64,000 bases of DNA from contig CM075942.1 of NCBI GenBank assembly GCA_038030265.1, positions 13,412,029 to 13,476,028 of the forward strand. The letters are read 5' to 3'. The notes beneath the pieces were generated by a model. The model worked only from the letters and a program-made list of their open reading frames with translations. It searched no databases and was not told the DNA's origin. The position numbers and the translations under genes are program-made. Shown in pieces: positions 11,116-23,179 of the stretch. Source of the DNA: Corythucha ciliata (lineage: Eukaryota; Arthropoda; Insecta; Hemiptera; Tingidae). How positions within the stretch are numbered: the stretch's first letter is position 1; each line of letters starts with the position of its first letter.

Positions 11116-12230
11116 AAAATAGAAACGTTGCTTTGGAAGAAACATTAAAATCTCATTCATGAAATTAAGAAAACTGAACGGAAACATGATTTTTGAAAAA
11201 AGCAATGATGAAAAAAGTTAGTGAATCAGGCTCCTGGTGGAAGAACCTTGAGTTGATGGCCACCCCAGAAAGATGAAATTTTGGCATTTCGTGATGAACG
11301 CGAATCACGCAGGGGGTTCGGACCCACCAGACAATCATGAAAATTGCCACTGCACTACGATCTCCGGCTCAACTTGGCAAAACCGAGTGAACCGTGTTGA
11401 TGTTTGAACTGGGCAGCGGCGCGTCGTCCAGCCAAAATGTGGTTGTGACCAGCCGGGAACTCCCTGATTCGGGTTTCAGGGCAACCTAGAGTGCCTGATG
11501 TGTTCGAATCCCTCTCACTCAAAGCATGCCCAGGTATAGTAGCAAGGGGGACAGACCTCCCCGCACCACTGTTCTGAGAGGGCCCCCGAAAAGCTTAAAC
11601 ACGGGAAAATGAGGATTTTTAAGTTTCATGCATGTGAAAAGGAGATTTTGTATCCGCTTGGACAACGCTTTGGCCCCATCTGAAAATTTTAATTCCATCA
11701 GTCAAGGAGAATAGAACCAATCAGGTGCCCAACACTTTTTGTGACTATATTAGATTCTGCCCTCAATTCGGGTAATTCTATTTGTATACCTACTTCTTGG
11801 AATAATCCGTACCGTGTGGTTAGATGAAGTTCATCTCAACCAGGCGACCAAAGTTCAAAATAATGACCTCAGGGCTACTTTTGAGTCACTGAGTGTGTCC
11901 TGGTCGTCACCAGGAGCCATTCTTCCAGAAAGAGGCTGGCCAAAAACGGTGGCATCGAAGGTGTAGCCGCTTGAACGGTTCGTCTGAACGGCTCGTCGAT
12001 TGTTCGATTCCTGGGGTCGAAAACCCAATGATACGCGATTCCGACCAATTTTATATTTTGGTCATTTTTTCTCAACCCACCGAGGGGCTTAAGTGGGTGA
12101 TATTCGGGTCCATTTTAACCATCCCCAGCCAAAAACGCCCCCATTAGGGGTCGTCGTCGGCAATAGCCTATCGAGGCCCATGTGCGCAGTATTTTTCTCA
12201 GTACAAGCTTACGGGCGAGTCTACGTTTGA
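11116..12230. other. Unique DNA with tRNA-promoter-like fragments
   Basis: No coding gene was seen. B-box-like strings occur at about 11,310 (GGGTTCGGACCC), 11,500 (GTTCGAATCCC) and 12,000 (TTGTTCGATTCCTGG). They could be degraded tRNA-derived SINE pieces, but no cloverleaf, A/B box spacing or tail could be assembled. They are recorded only as hints. Confidence 0.25.
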
Positions 12231-12435
12231 AATTGAGAAAGCCACGCTCATTTCTCGCTGTCCTACGGGCTACTGCGGCTAAACGTTTTGAAAAACTCCA
12301 AAATTCCCGGCTAAAATTATAACCGAAATAAAAACACGCCAACTGCTAACTCAGCACGGTTAAAATTAGGGAAAAGTTCTAGTTCGCTGTTAAAAATTGA
12401 GAAAAAGCGGTCATTATTTAGCGATCAAGTTAACA
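12231..12435. repeat. Minisatellite patch (AATTCGCGG family)
   Basis: A few highly diverged forward units (CTCCAAAATTCCCGGCTAAAA, GCTGTTAAAAATTGAGAAAAAG) continue the family seen at 9.0-10.7 kb. Confidence 0.5.
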
Positions 12436-13062
12436 GTCATATTTGGGTTGAAAGAGCTACTGGCATAAAATTGTTTGCGGAAGCCCCAAATTCGCGAAAT
12501 TGGTCCTGAAAAAGTGTCGTGCCACGAAATTTTGTTTTTCGGAAGAATTAAATCCTTGAATTCTTGAATAATTGAGTTTAGATGACCCTATCTACGGACA
12601 TGATCCTTGAATTCGTTAATTTGGGTAACTACGGCGGCTTCGTGTGAGCGTTCCTGGCGATGCGTTGAGGAGCCCTCTTGCACTGGCCTGCATGAATTAT
12701 GAAATGAGGAAAAAAAGAGAGAGAGAATGTAAGAGAGGGAGAGAGAGAATGAGAGAGAGAAAAAAAAAACATTGTTTAATTTCTTTCTCTCTTCATCTCT
12801 TCCGGATCAATTTGTCCTATCCCCCTCCCTCGCCTAAAAAATATTTTTCAAATTTTGCCGCCCAGGGCTATAGCCCCGGTAGTCCCTCCCCCTCCATAAT
12901 CCTGCCCTGCGCTCATTGTTTAGCCGATTCTTCTTGTCATCGAAGCAGCCTACACCATATGACAGACGCCGTTCACGAGTCCTTGAACCATTAAGAAAGG
13001 CCCTCTGTCCCCCGTCTGTAGTGAGCGACACTGCCCCTTGAAGTTCGTCCTCGTTTTGCCAA
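12436..13062. other. Non-coding stretch with GA-rich microsatellite
   Basis: A purine-rich GAGAGA block lies at about 12,715-12,770. A GC-rich segment at about 12,860-12,916 (CAGGGCTATAGCCCCGG, then ATAATCCTGCCCTG) resembles the palindrome-bearing end of an hAT-type transposon, but no partner end was found. No gene was recognised. Confidence 0.35.
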
Positions 13063-13260
13063 TATTTTTTATTTATTTATTTCATTCTTGCCTTGGAGGT
13101 ATTACAACGTCTATAGTCACTCAAAACAAATTCCAAAGAAAAACATCAATACACAATACAAACTGGGACGTCCTACGAATGGCCTAACTGATTTTGACTT
13201 TTACAAAATCGTTCAAGCTGCACTATTCCGCTCTTGATTCTTATTAAACACTGTCATCTT
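13063..13260 (-). mobile_element. Probable LINE 3'-end fragment
   Basis: Read on the - strand, the sequence ends GGCAAGAATGAAATAAATAA followed by an A-rich run. This is the look of a retrotransposed 3' UTR with polyadenylation signal and tail. No open frame is left. The assignment rests on the tail alone. Confidence 0.35.
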
Positions 13261-13503
13261 AGAGCCAAATTCAAAGCTTCTAGTTGTTATGATTACGATG
13301 TTATGCTCATCGTCGGAAACGACTGATCTAAATAAAGTCACTAGCCACACTGCTCCTTGAAGATCATCCTCGTTGAGCCAAGATCATGTGTGAAGGCAAA
13401 AATTTAAGTAAATTAATGCTTGATCTTATAGCATTCTAGGCTTCTGAAAAATTTTGATTCAAATTGCTGTGTATAATGAGTGATGACAGTTATTCCTTGG
13501 CAG
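13261..13503. other. Intron or intergenic DNA upstream of repeat-protein gene
   Basis: No coding repeat motif was recognised here in any + strand frame. The last bases (TTATTCCTTGGCAG) make a good splice acceptor for the 40-bp exon that follows. Confidence 0.4.
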
Positions 13504-16496
13504 AACATAAGCCTTTATTGGGCGTGAACGATTTACCCCTAAGGTTAGTCATGCTTTCTCTTCTCTTCGCACAGGAGAGCTCATAACCCCTTAAAAATCC
13601 CTCGCTCATTTTCGACAGGCTTTTCACTAAAAATGGCCAGCCCGTCACTGACGTCGAAGGCTACCTTCTTTTCAGCGTTCTCGGGCGACCGCTCGCCACG
13701 GTTGATCCTCGTCGAGGTATTTTTCTCGACTCCAAAGGTCAACGCCTGACCGACGCCGCGGGAACAGAAGCCGGCTCGCTTGAATTCGACCCCACGCGTC
13801 AACCGGCTGAAACATGGGACGAACGCCCACTGACGACTCACTCACCACTGTTTGACATGTCCGGGAATCCGGTGACTGATGAGAAATGTCGTCCGTTGGT
13901 CCATAGGTATGCAAGCCCACAATATCTGTAGTCCCCCCCCCAGCACCACCCCAACCGCTACATTTTACCTTGATTTCTATCGTAACTTTACTATCCGAGG
14001 GACGGTAAAATTCGCTTGATATTCGGTCCTCGCGGTGAGCTCATTGGTGACTCGGAAGGCCGATTGATTTTAGACCGCCTCGGTCGAAATATTACGAACG
14101 ATCGTGGACCACTTCTTGACGAACGAACCGGAAAAATTTTACGAGTGTTCGACGATCAGAGTAGACCACTGACTGACGCTCAAGGATTTGAACTTCCCGA
14201 TATAACAGGTCTGGCTCTGTTCACAAAAGACGGTAACGGCAATCCTGAGAAGCACCTGAACGGTGGATCACTGTACGACTGTCTTGGTGTCAGTAGAGAA
14301 GAGTCAACGTGTGATTTTACTCAGCAACCGGAATTCAATACGGAAGGTGAGCTTGTTAAGACAAAAGCAGGTCTCCCGGCTGTTGCTTTCGATTATCAAG
14401 GGCATCCTGTGACCGATTTGTCTGGGGCTCCTTTGTGTCAGTCTTCGGGAATTCCTTTAGCTGTTAAAAATGATGGTCTTTGGTTCGACACAATTCAATG
14501 GAAACCTTTAATTATCATCAGAAAGGACGTTTTTCATAAGTATTCTCTTAATGGATACAAAAATTCATTGTTAGTGCCGTTAAGGTTATTTGATGAAAGC
14601 GGATGGCCGTTAACCGACGTAAATGGAACGCCACAAAAACACGCCAATGGACAGTGCCTTCTATTATTTAATGAAGAAGGAGATCCAGTCTCAACTTACG
14701 ATCACAAACCATTCATTGATTTTAAAGGACGAATGTTAGGAGACGCTCAGTTTCAACCCTGTTCGTCCGTAAAATCCAATCACATTAAGGGCAGAATTAA
14801 AAGTTTCCCGCAGACGAATTGTCAATACTTCAACCGGTTCGGCTACCCACTCACTAACGCACACGGACAGCCTCTCGTTGATATTAACGAACAATTCACG
14901 CTCGATTTCGACCGTCTTAATCACCCGATACTCGGTGTCGAACCCATTTTCGACATTCACGGCTTGCCGATACTGAGCAGCTACATCGAACCCCTGTCAG
15001 CACCGTCCGGTTTACCGGTGCGCCTGTACAACTGCGACGGTAAACCATTGACGAACCACAAAGGGAACATTTTAAGGAACATCAACGGTCACCCGGTGGT
15101 CACGCTTGACGACATAGGGCGCATTCAGCATGGTTCAAAGTACGGCGATGTGTTTGACGCTAAGCTTCGATCCCCGCGACACTTATTCGAATTCAACCCG
15201 GCTAGTGATTTTCGTCACATTGTGGAGAACATCGATCGAGTGAGTACAGCAATGGGAGAGTCGCTCAGATTATTTGATATGTCCGGCTTGCCGTTAACGG
15301 ATTCTGAAGGCGTTCTATTGCTCGACAATCGTGGTCGAAGTATGATCAGATGTTTGCCAGGAAGGACTCTTCAAACATTCGACGGTAAACCAGTTTTTGA
15401 TATCAAAGGAAACACTTGTGTTCGAAGCCTATTGGGTAAACAAACAAAAATGCCGATAATGTTTGATCAATACAGTCGACCACTGACGGATCAAAAAGGA
15501 AACATTTTGCAAAATCGAAAGGGATTGAAACTAATTGTTTACAAGTCCGGCTTACCTTACGATACAGCTTACGGAGGAGGAATATACGATTTTTGGGGGA
15601 AGAGCCTGAACGACCCAACAGGAGATCCGTCATATTTTTTCCCGAGAGAAGCAAACATAATAGCTGATTGCCAGTTATTCGACTGTGACGATCTACCGTT
15701 GACTGACACATTCGGTTGCGCTTTATATTCTTCCACTGGAGTTTCTCTCGTTGAGCTTAATTTGAAAGGTAAATTGAAGTGTGATTATCTCGGACGACCC
15801 GTATTTGACCCGAATGGTGTGCCACTGACAAAGAACTGCAGTTTATGGAAGAATCAACAAGGTAAAGCTTACAGAATATTCACAGAAGAAGGCTACCCCT
15901 TGACTGACTACCAAGGGAAACGTCTCCTGGATCGAAAAAACAGGCCACTGATTCGAAGAGAAAACCACGGTCGCCCTTACTACGACTGGCTCGGTCGCCC
16001 TGTGTGCGATCACCGAGGCAATGCAATCGACAGCAGCTCGTTCGATGCAGCTGAAAGGCATGAACGCTCGGTGATTCTACTGGAGCTCGACGGCTCCCCA
16101 CTTAGAATATACAACACCGAGGACTTACCATTAACCGACGAACAAGGCCGTTTATTGTACACGACAAAAATGAAACCACTCCTCGACATGAAACAGGGTC
16201 TATCCAAATTGAAAGACCGTGACAATCGCACCGTATTTGATATCTGGGGGCGACCATTCGGGTGTGACCCTAGCCGCCCGATTATAACCTCGAGCGGCCA
16301 ACCAATGAGACTATACAATGAAAATGGAAAGACTCTGACCGATGACAACGGTTTAGTGATAAACGAGGATGGAATTGATTTGATTACGTTCGATAAATAT
16401 GGAAGACCGGCAAGTCCGCAAAAGGGCAAAGTTCTCTACGACTCAATGGGTCATGTTTTGTTAGATAAAAAGGCAAAAAACATAACCAGCGAATAA
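13504..16496 (+). CDS. Novel tandem-repeat protein gene, 3' part (three exons)
   Basis: Proposed exons are 13,504-13,543 (tentative), 13,619-13,906 and 14,000-16,496. The junction CATAG|GTATGC...CGAG|G joins the last two in frame (VHR-DGK), and AAG|GTTAGT...CGACAG|G joins the first two (LPLR-LFTK). The long exon is open for 832 codons. It has no in-frame methionine at its left edge, so the true start is upstream and unseen. The protein is almost entirely degenerate repeats. Ten heads of the form [RQ][LIF][FY]xxxGxPLT[DN]xxG begin near nt 14,150, 14,590, 14,830, 15,025, 15,270, 15,460, 15,675, 15,875, 16,105 and 16,305. Exon 2 and nt 14,390-14,450 carry weaker ones. Each unit holds two or three shorter VxDxxGxPL-like turns. 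I see no signal peptide, membrane segment, coiled coil or catalytic motif. The regular Gly/Asp/hydrophobic pattern suggests an extended beta-type repeat fold (inference). YD/Rhs repeats look superficially similar but lack this PLTD core. Function unknown. Confidence 0.85.
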
Positions 16497-16497
16497 A
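16492..16497 (+). terminator. AATAAA overlapping the stop codon
   Basis: The last codons read GAA TAA A, so a canonical polyadenylation hexamer overlaps the TAA stop. If it is used, the 3' UTR would be only about 10-30 nt. No other AATAAA was noticed in the next 300 bp. Confidence 0.45.
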
Positions 16498-16499
16498 AA

Positions 16500-19261
16500 G
16501 AAGTGAAAGCAGAATTGAAAAGTTAAATTATCCCTCCCCTTACATGCCCTGTACTTCTATTCAATATTTCCTCGTCGAAAATCAACATGAAAACCGTGTT
16601 TTGGGTGTTAGGAGAAAGCGAGTATATACAGGATAGCGAAAACGGTTACCGCGGAAGAACACTGTGGACTGAGTGCAGGGTAAAGTGAGGGTTGAAGGGT
16701 GAAAAGTCCCCCCCCTACCTACCTACCTACCTCCCTCACCATTCTATAAGCTCCCTCGGGGTGCTGTCACTAGAGCCATTCTGCTGTCAATACGCGACAC
16801 CATTAATAACGCTACACTTTTGGTTCTGGCAGGCCGGGGAAATGCCTCAGCAACCACCTTTCTCTCTGCGGAACGGTTCTCTTTTCTCATTCTAAAACTC
16901 ACTCCCTTTTTTTTACCACCACCCCCCCTCTCCACCACCGCTGCACAACACATCACGGATAGATCGAACTTCTTTCATCTAATTCTCTTCCTGGGTTTCC
17001 TATTTTCCCCCTTTTTCTTACTATTCATTACATCTGTTCTTTGAAGTAGTGTTCTGCCTTGTGACAAAAAGAAATAATGTTGTGGGGGGAGGCGGGGGGG
17101 GGGTAAACAAAAGCTTCAAAATTCTAATTCTAAGCAACCAAGTCGGCAGCACTCCTTCACACGCCGTGAATGGGCTGGACTTGAGAATGGTGGGGGGTGG
17201 GGGGGAGGGCAGGTTATTACGATGATATAATTTTGTACGGAAAAACTAATTACAAATTAAGATTTTATAAGCGAGAATCTCATCTTGTAAAAATGACGTG
17301 GGCCACATGAAATGAAGCGTCCAATCTATAATCTGAGACACGTGCCCATATTATAGAGAAACCTAAAAGACATCGCCCATAATGATTGATGAAGCTTCTT
17401 TTTACTAACCCCCTCGCACCCAATTTTCATCCACCTGACTCCCTTCGATATAACGTGCTTTTGCTGAAAAACTATCCATAAATAATGGCTGTATAATATG
17501 GTGACTTTTATACGCTCGTGAAGTAATGAACTCAGGTCGCTGTAAGAATGGTGGCGTCCGAAGTGAGTCGCGCCTAATTAGCTTGGAAAAAGAACATGTC
17601 AGGGTCTACTCTGTTGATATAAATCTGAAAGACTGCAATAGTGGTCCGGGGAAGGAGGGTTGAAAGGGGATGAAAAATCAAGATTTTTCCCTCTTTGAAG
17701 AATTGGTTTTGTCATGGAGCTTTTCTTCATATATCCCCCCCCCCCCCCGACGCACAGAAACCATTTCAAAAAAGACACAAAAGAGTGAGTTCTGCAAACA
17801 AAAGAGGCTGTGAAGAAGAGAGAGACTGTGGCAATGCCAGAAAGTGAAAAGAGCGTTGTTATGGGTGAAAGAGACATTTTTTCAAAAGAGAGGAAAAACC
17901 GAGTGAGATGGAGCAACCGAGCACACACCGGACACTGTCTCACTCGCTCTTGGTAGGAAAAAAAAGAAGAAAAGTGCGCTGATCGTTGGTTTGATGATGG
18001 GTAGGGGGTTGGGGTTGAAGAGGAGGGAAAGTAGCAGAGTGAAAGAGGAACTGGCAACTGCCGCCACACGGAGGAGGCCCCCAAAGCGCTAGGCATCTAA
18101 AACCATTAATCTCCCTTACATCTCTATGAAATGTGTCACATGGACTCTTCCCATCCTCGCTCCCAAAAACCTCACCCATTCCCTCCTCTGCCAACACCAC
18201 CACCTCAGTGCCTATATGGTCTTTCTCAGTCGTCGTCATCGTTTCAACGTCACTCTCTTTTTCCTCGCACACCCACACACCAAAGCTATTCGCGTCACTC
18301 AGTTCGCGCTGAAATCCCAAAACCACCCCTTCACTCTTATATTCCCTCGACAGTGCAAAATTCTCTGTCTCTTTCGCTCAATCCATTCCCAATCCACTAT
18401 ACATATTCCATCTCTTTATCATCCTAAGAGACCCCAGCCCCGCATCACCACCGTCACTGTTAACCCAAACCGTTTCCACAGAATGCCCAAGTCCGTTGTT
18501 ACAGTCTGCCGCGGAATCCAGAGTGCCCGGGAACCGCACATTGGCTCTGAAATTGACGAAAAAATCGTTGAAATCTTTAAAGTATTCAGCCCCGGAAAAT
18601 TCGTAATTTCACGCCATAAAACTAGCTGTTTCAACTTGAATAATAGCTCCAGAATATGTTTTGCGCCAGCCCCCGTCGACACACTGTATAAAAAGGCAAA
18701 ATTTTCACTTGTATCTCACACAAATTTGCGTCTTGAAAGTTGATTATACTGAATTTAATCGTGAAACTGTCTTTTTACTTCGGAACGCGAGACTGAAAAC
18801 GTAAACATTCGTGTGCATGACATGGGAATCAGTCTCAAAAACAGACTAACTGAAAGTTCAACGCGAAAACTGAACTCTTGGCTGTATAATTAAACAATTT
18901 TCCTCCTTGATACACGAAAATGTCGTCTCAGAAACCAGAGTTTTGATCGTTTCCCCCGTCTTACAAACAGTGTTCTAGTGCTATATGAGTTATTTAGCCC
19001 CCCTAGTCACCAGCCGTTTTGCGTCTCTTTGCCTCCTGAAACTTTCCATTTCGCTGCTATTAGCCCTTCAGGAAGTGGTTCCTCTATATATATCCTCCGG
19101 CAATATACGAAGGCAGCTGCGAGCCGTGTCAATACGGCTTATTCCCAGCTTCGTGCGAGCGTTGTCAGCTCGCGGAGCGTGGGTACAGCTCAGAAACGTA
19201 TTCCAAGAAAATCACGGCGTAAATGTTGATTATACTGTGCGGTGAGCCTTCGACATCGCAC
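16500..19261. other. Gene-free stretch downstream of repeat-protein gene
   Basis: Unique-looking DNA with simple-sequence blocks: CTAC repeats near 16,715-16,733, G-runs near 17,090 and 17,200, and a C-run near 17,736. Several open frames of 100-200 codons overlap on both strands at 17.6-18.7 kb. They are Ser/Pro/His-rich and low in complexity, with no domain, and do not look like genes. Confidence 0.4.
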
Positions 19262-19269
19262 CATTCAAT
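19262..19269. repeat. Left target-site duplication, CATTCAAT
   Basis: These eight bases immediately precede the hAT-like element and are repeated exactly at 22,356-22,363 after its right end. Confidence 0.9.
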
Positions 19270-22200
19270 CAGGGGTGGGCAAGATACTTGAGTATTTAAA
19301 ATACTTTGTATTTTAAATACAAAATACGTATTTTGTAATTGTATTTAAATACTTTTGGAAAAGTATTTGTATTTCTGTATTTAAAATACATTTTTGAAAG
19401 TATTTTGGGCTTTGTATTTGAAATACATTTTCAAAAGTATTTTGTATTTCACACCCAACGAAAATACAAATACTTTTAATTTCAACGTTCTTTAGTTTCC
19501 ACTTCTTCGCCACCATTCACCAGTATAACCTAACTTAGTGACACCATATTTGGCACAAAAACCCGGTGTAATAACAGCCTTCGATTGACGTATTCATTTT
19601 TCGAAAAAGTGGAGAGGGAAGGGTAATCATGGTGGGAGGTAGAAGTTCCGAATTCCTTGTTAGCACAACTGCCGCAAAAATGATGCTAGCGGATGGAAAC
19701 TTTGCACAAAAATGGATCATACAGAGCCCTAGCCTACAGTACACAAAGCTGTACAAGTAAACAAAACTCGTGGCAATTATTGCGAAAAACAACGCTAATT
19801 CGAGTTTAAACTGGACCAAAATGGCAAATTCACAACTCAAATGGCGAAAAATCGCTTATTAATAAAAAAAAAGAGAATAGATAATGTGCTAATTCGCTGC
19901 AAATTACCAGAAAACGCTATTTCACGTACAGCTGAAATGAAGAAAAATCAATAATTCGCGGCTGAAATTGAGAAAACGAAAATCTGTATAGCTTCTGAAA
20001 GAATCGAGGCTCAAACTGAGAAACAGCGCTAGTCCGTAGAAAAAAATTGCTCACGCGGGCTAAAACCTAAAAAAAACTACGCGGCTAAAATTGACAAAAA
20101 TATTAATTAGCGGGGCCAACTGTAAGAAAAACACTAATTTTCAACTCAAACTGAGAAAAAAGTGCTAATTGGCTGCTAAAAAATGGCTAAACTGCAGCTG
20201 AAAATGAGGAAAACGCCAAATCGTGGCTAAAATGGAGGAAAATCGCCAAACAAACGAAAGAATCCCTACTGCACTGCTAAAATTGATTAAAAGCGCTAAC
20301 CCGTGGCCAAAATTGGTTAAAGTTGTAACGTGCCAACAGCTAACAAACCTCAATTTTTATTTTTAAAAATAACAAATATTATTTTTAAAAAACAACATAA
20401 GTCAGGTTGATCGCGAGATCGTATTTTCCCAATTTTTCATTGTCGTTATAAAAAAGATCTCTAAATTTTTCGTTGGCCGTTATTTTGTATACCGAAGAGA
20501 GCGCGACCCACAAAGTCACTAAACCTTGAAAAATTGACAAAACGCAAATGCGTAGCTTCTGTTCAAGGCTAAAACTAAACAATAGACGCTAATCCATAGC
20601 AAAAATTGAAGGAAAAATGCCAACGTGGGACTGAATTGTGAAAAAAAAACAGGTAATATTGAAAAATTCACTATAATTAGCCTGTCATAAAGAAATAAAA
20701 ACTCTCGTTTTCAGCTCAAATTGGGAAAAAGTGTTATTCCCGGCTAAAATTTGAGGAAATCCCGAATTCGTGACTGAAAAGTTAAGATAATTCGCGAATT
20801 CACAGATTATAGAAACGCTTCAAAGCAGCTAAAGTTGAAAAAAACGCGAATTTACGGCGGAAAATAATCGCGGAAAATAATTGAGGAAAATAATCGCAGA
20901 TAAAGTGTGTTGGAATTTCTAATTCCGCCTTCTGACTACAACTTTGTGGCTAAAATTGAGGTAATCGGCAAATTCATGGTTATAAGTAAAAGAAAAAACA
21001 CTGATTCACGGCTAGAACTGAGATGAAGCCCTATTCTACATATAATTAAAATTGAAAAAATTACTAATGCGGTGCCAATTTGCGGCTAATATAGAGAAAA
21101 TCAGTAATTATTCTGGCTAGAATAAAGAGAAAAGTTAATTTTCAGCCTAAATTGAAACAAAAAGTGCTAATTCACTGTCAAAAATGGAAGAATTGCCGAT
21201 TTGCAGTGCGAAATGAACAAAATTCGCTAATACACGGGCTAGAAATAGCTACTGCACTGCTAAAATTACGAAAAAGCGCTAATTTACGGCTAAAATTGAG
21301 ACAAATTTAAATTTGCGTCAAAACTTGGAAATACGTTAATTCGCGGCTTCCTCGGGAGACTTTGAGGCTAAAATTGAGAAAAAGCCGCTAATTTATGGCT
21401 ATGAGTGAAAAACTTGCAAATTCGCGGCTAAAACTGAGACGAAATCGCTATTCCGCAGTGTATGGTTACGGTGAACAAAAAATGCTAATTTGTGGTAAAC
21501 ATTTCGAGAATTTTACGGCTAATATTGAGTAATTTTCAGCTCATACTGTGTAAACCGCTAATTTGCAGCTAAAATTGTGGAAAACGCCAACTCGAGGAAA
21601 GTTGAAGAAACATCGCTGATTCACAGGATACCAAATCTACTTTGCTGCTAAAGTTGGGGAAAAGCGCATATTTATGTCTTTATGGTGGGGGGGGGATTAC
21701 CCCGCTAATCAGTTGCTAATTTGCGGTGAAAAGCGCTAATTTGCTGTTAAAGTTGACAAAAAGCACTCATTCGCGGCTAAAATGGAGAAATTCGCAGTTT
21801 AAACTTGGCATAAGCGCTGTTTAGCGGATAGACTGTGGAAATAGCGGTAATTTGCCTACAATATATGGAAAAGGCCATGGCTAAAATTAGGAAAAGGCCT
21901 TATAGGTTACCAATAGAGGTTTTATGTATAGTTAGAGACTTTTAGGGGCCTCTTGAAGATTTCCGCCCCGGGCCCCGATATAGGTCCACCAGTGACCTCA
22001 CCTCCTTTTCAGCTCACGATCCACCAGTGCTCGCCGGTTCGGTACTAAATACTTCGTGACAACTTGCCCACTTTTCTTTGCGCATCGCGGCGCGCGCCAT
22101 TTCGGGCTGCTACATTTTGCCAACTTGTCTATTGAAGGACCTGATATTTTGGAATTATTTATTTTTCGTGTTTTTCGCACTATCTGCCGTCGAAATCGAA

Positions 22201-22355
22201 TTTTGAAAAGTATTTTAAATTGTATTTGTATTTAATTCAAAATACAATACAAAATACAAATACAGTATTTGTATTTCAGTATTTAAAATACTTTTTTGAA
22301 AGAATTTTGGGCTTTGTATTTAAAATACATTTTCAAAGTATTTTGCCCACACCTG
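19270..22355. mobile_element. hAT-like non-autonomous element, complete, 3.09 kb
   Basis: The left end reads CAGGGGTGGGCAAGATACTT, and the right end is the imperfect complement (AAGTATTTTGCCCACACCTG). Both are flanked by the 8-bp duplication CATTCAAT. Subterminal regions at both ends (19,290-19,470 and 22,200-22,340) are dense in GTATTTAAAATAC-type palindromes, possible transposase-binding sites. The CAGGG/CCCTG-type termini, 8-bp duplication and ATTTAAATAC subterminal repeats are typical of the hAT superfamily. There is no transposase. The interior at about 19,850-21,900 is a degenerate minisatellite. A CATTTTTCGAAAAAGTGGAG-like spacer and a short inverted repeat lie near 19,530-19,700. Confidence 0.92.
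19840..21900. repeat. Minisatellite cargo of the hAT-like element
   Basis: About 70 diverged copies of a unit of about 28 bp (core ATTCGCGGCTAAAATTGAG, followed by AAAAGCGCTA), forward orientation. The array occupies most of the element's interior. Copies differ by substitutions and small indels. The same family is found in a second hAT-like element with different ends at 25.4 kb and in free-standing arrays. Confidence 0.88.
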
Positions 22356-22363
22356 CATTCAAT
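22356..22363. repeat. Right target-site duplication, CATTCAAT
   Basis: Exact copy of 19,262-19,269. Confidence 0.9.
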
Positions 22364-23170
22364 GTCCATCGTGCCTAAAGCTAGTCCGGAGCCCAAGAAC
22401 ACTAAAAAAAACAAAAAAAACACGCTAACTTGCACTTTCACGGATACTTAGCCCTACGAATTCTGGGTTAACTAAAATTTAGCTCCAAATGATGTAATTT
22501 CATTATTGAAATAATGGTACCATTGGCTTAATGACGTAATTTTGCCATCACTCGGCTATTCGTCAGTTTATGGGTCAAGTAGGAAGCCGCCTATTACTTC
22601 AGGGTCCACCTCCACTATTTCGTTCATATTAAGAACTGAGAACTTGCAACTTTACAAATATTCAACCAGGTAACTTCAAATACATTGGGAATTGTGCTAC
22701 AAAACGTTGAAATTTTGTGACGATTTGATGGGCTCTAACAGAAATGCCCCGAAACTTGCAAATTCAATTAAATTGGTACCCGAAACTTATGCGATTTCGA
22801 GATTGTTTACTGATGAAACATCTTTAGCTCCTAAATGTTGCATTTTTGTGGCTGTTCGCCGGAGTCTTCTTCTCCAAGGTCACAAATAAATTAACAAAAA
22901 CTTGAAATTTCGCAAAATAAAATTAAGAAGCTTGCAATTTAGGGAAAATGAATAACAGAAAATAGCATTTTTTTTTTATTTTGTCAGATTTTTAGCTCCG
23001 AGTGATTTAATTCACTCATCTAATCTACACACACATCTACAGGACATCTAGCCCGACAGGTTCCTCGGTCACTTATAAACAAAAAACCCTGAGAATAGAA
23101 AATTCACGAAAATACAGACCAGAAAACAAGTAATTTTGAGGATGTTTACACCCTAAACTTACAATTTCAC
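22364..23170. other. Gene-free stretch
   Basis: AT-rich DNA with scattered short motifs (TTTAGCTCC, ACTTGCAA) that look like a very old degenerate repeat. No gene or clear element was seen. Confidence 0.35.
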
Positions 23171-23179
23171 ATGTAGCAA

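Noticed and set aside
11283..12010. tRNA genes suggested by B-box-like strings
   Set aside because: No cloverleaf or correctly spaced A box could be drawn. They are mentioned only as possible SINE scraps.
14016..14018. TTG as the start of the 826-codon frame
   Set aside because: TTG is not a credible start in an animal gene. The frame continues upstream to a splice acceptor at 13,998-13,999 and joins the exon ending at 13,906.
17599..18743. Overlapping open frames of 128-205 codons on both strands
   Set aside because: The sequence is low-complexity (Ser/Pro/His/Phe-rich). The frames overlap on opposite strands and no domain, splice pattern or codon bias supports them.
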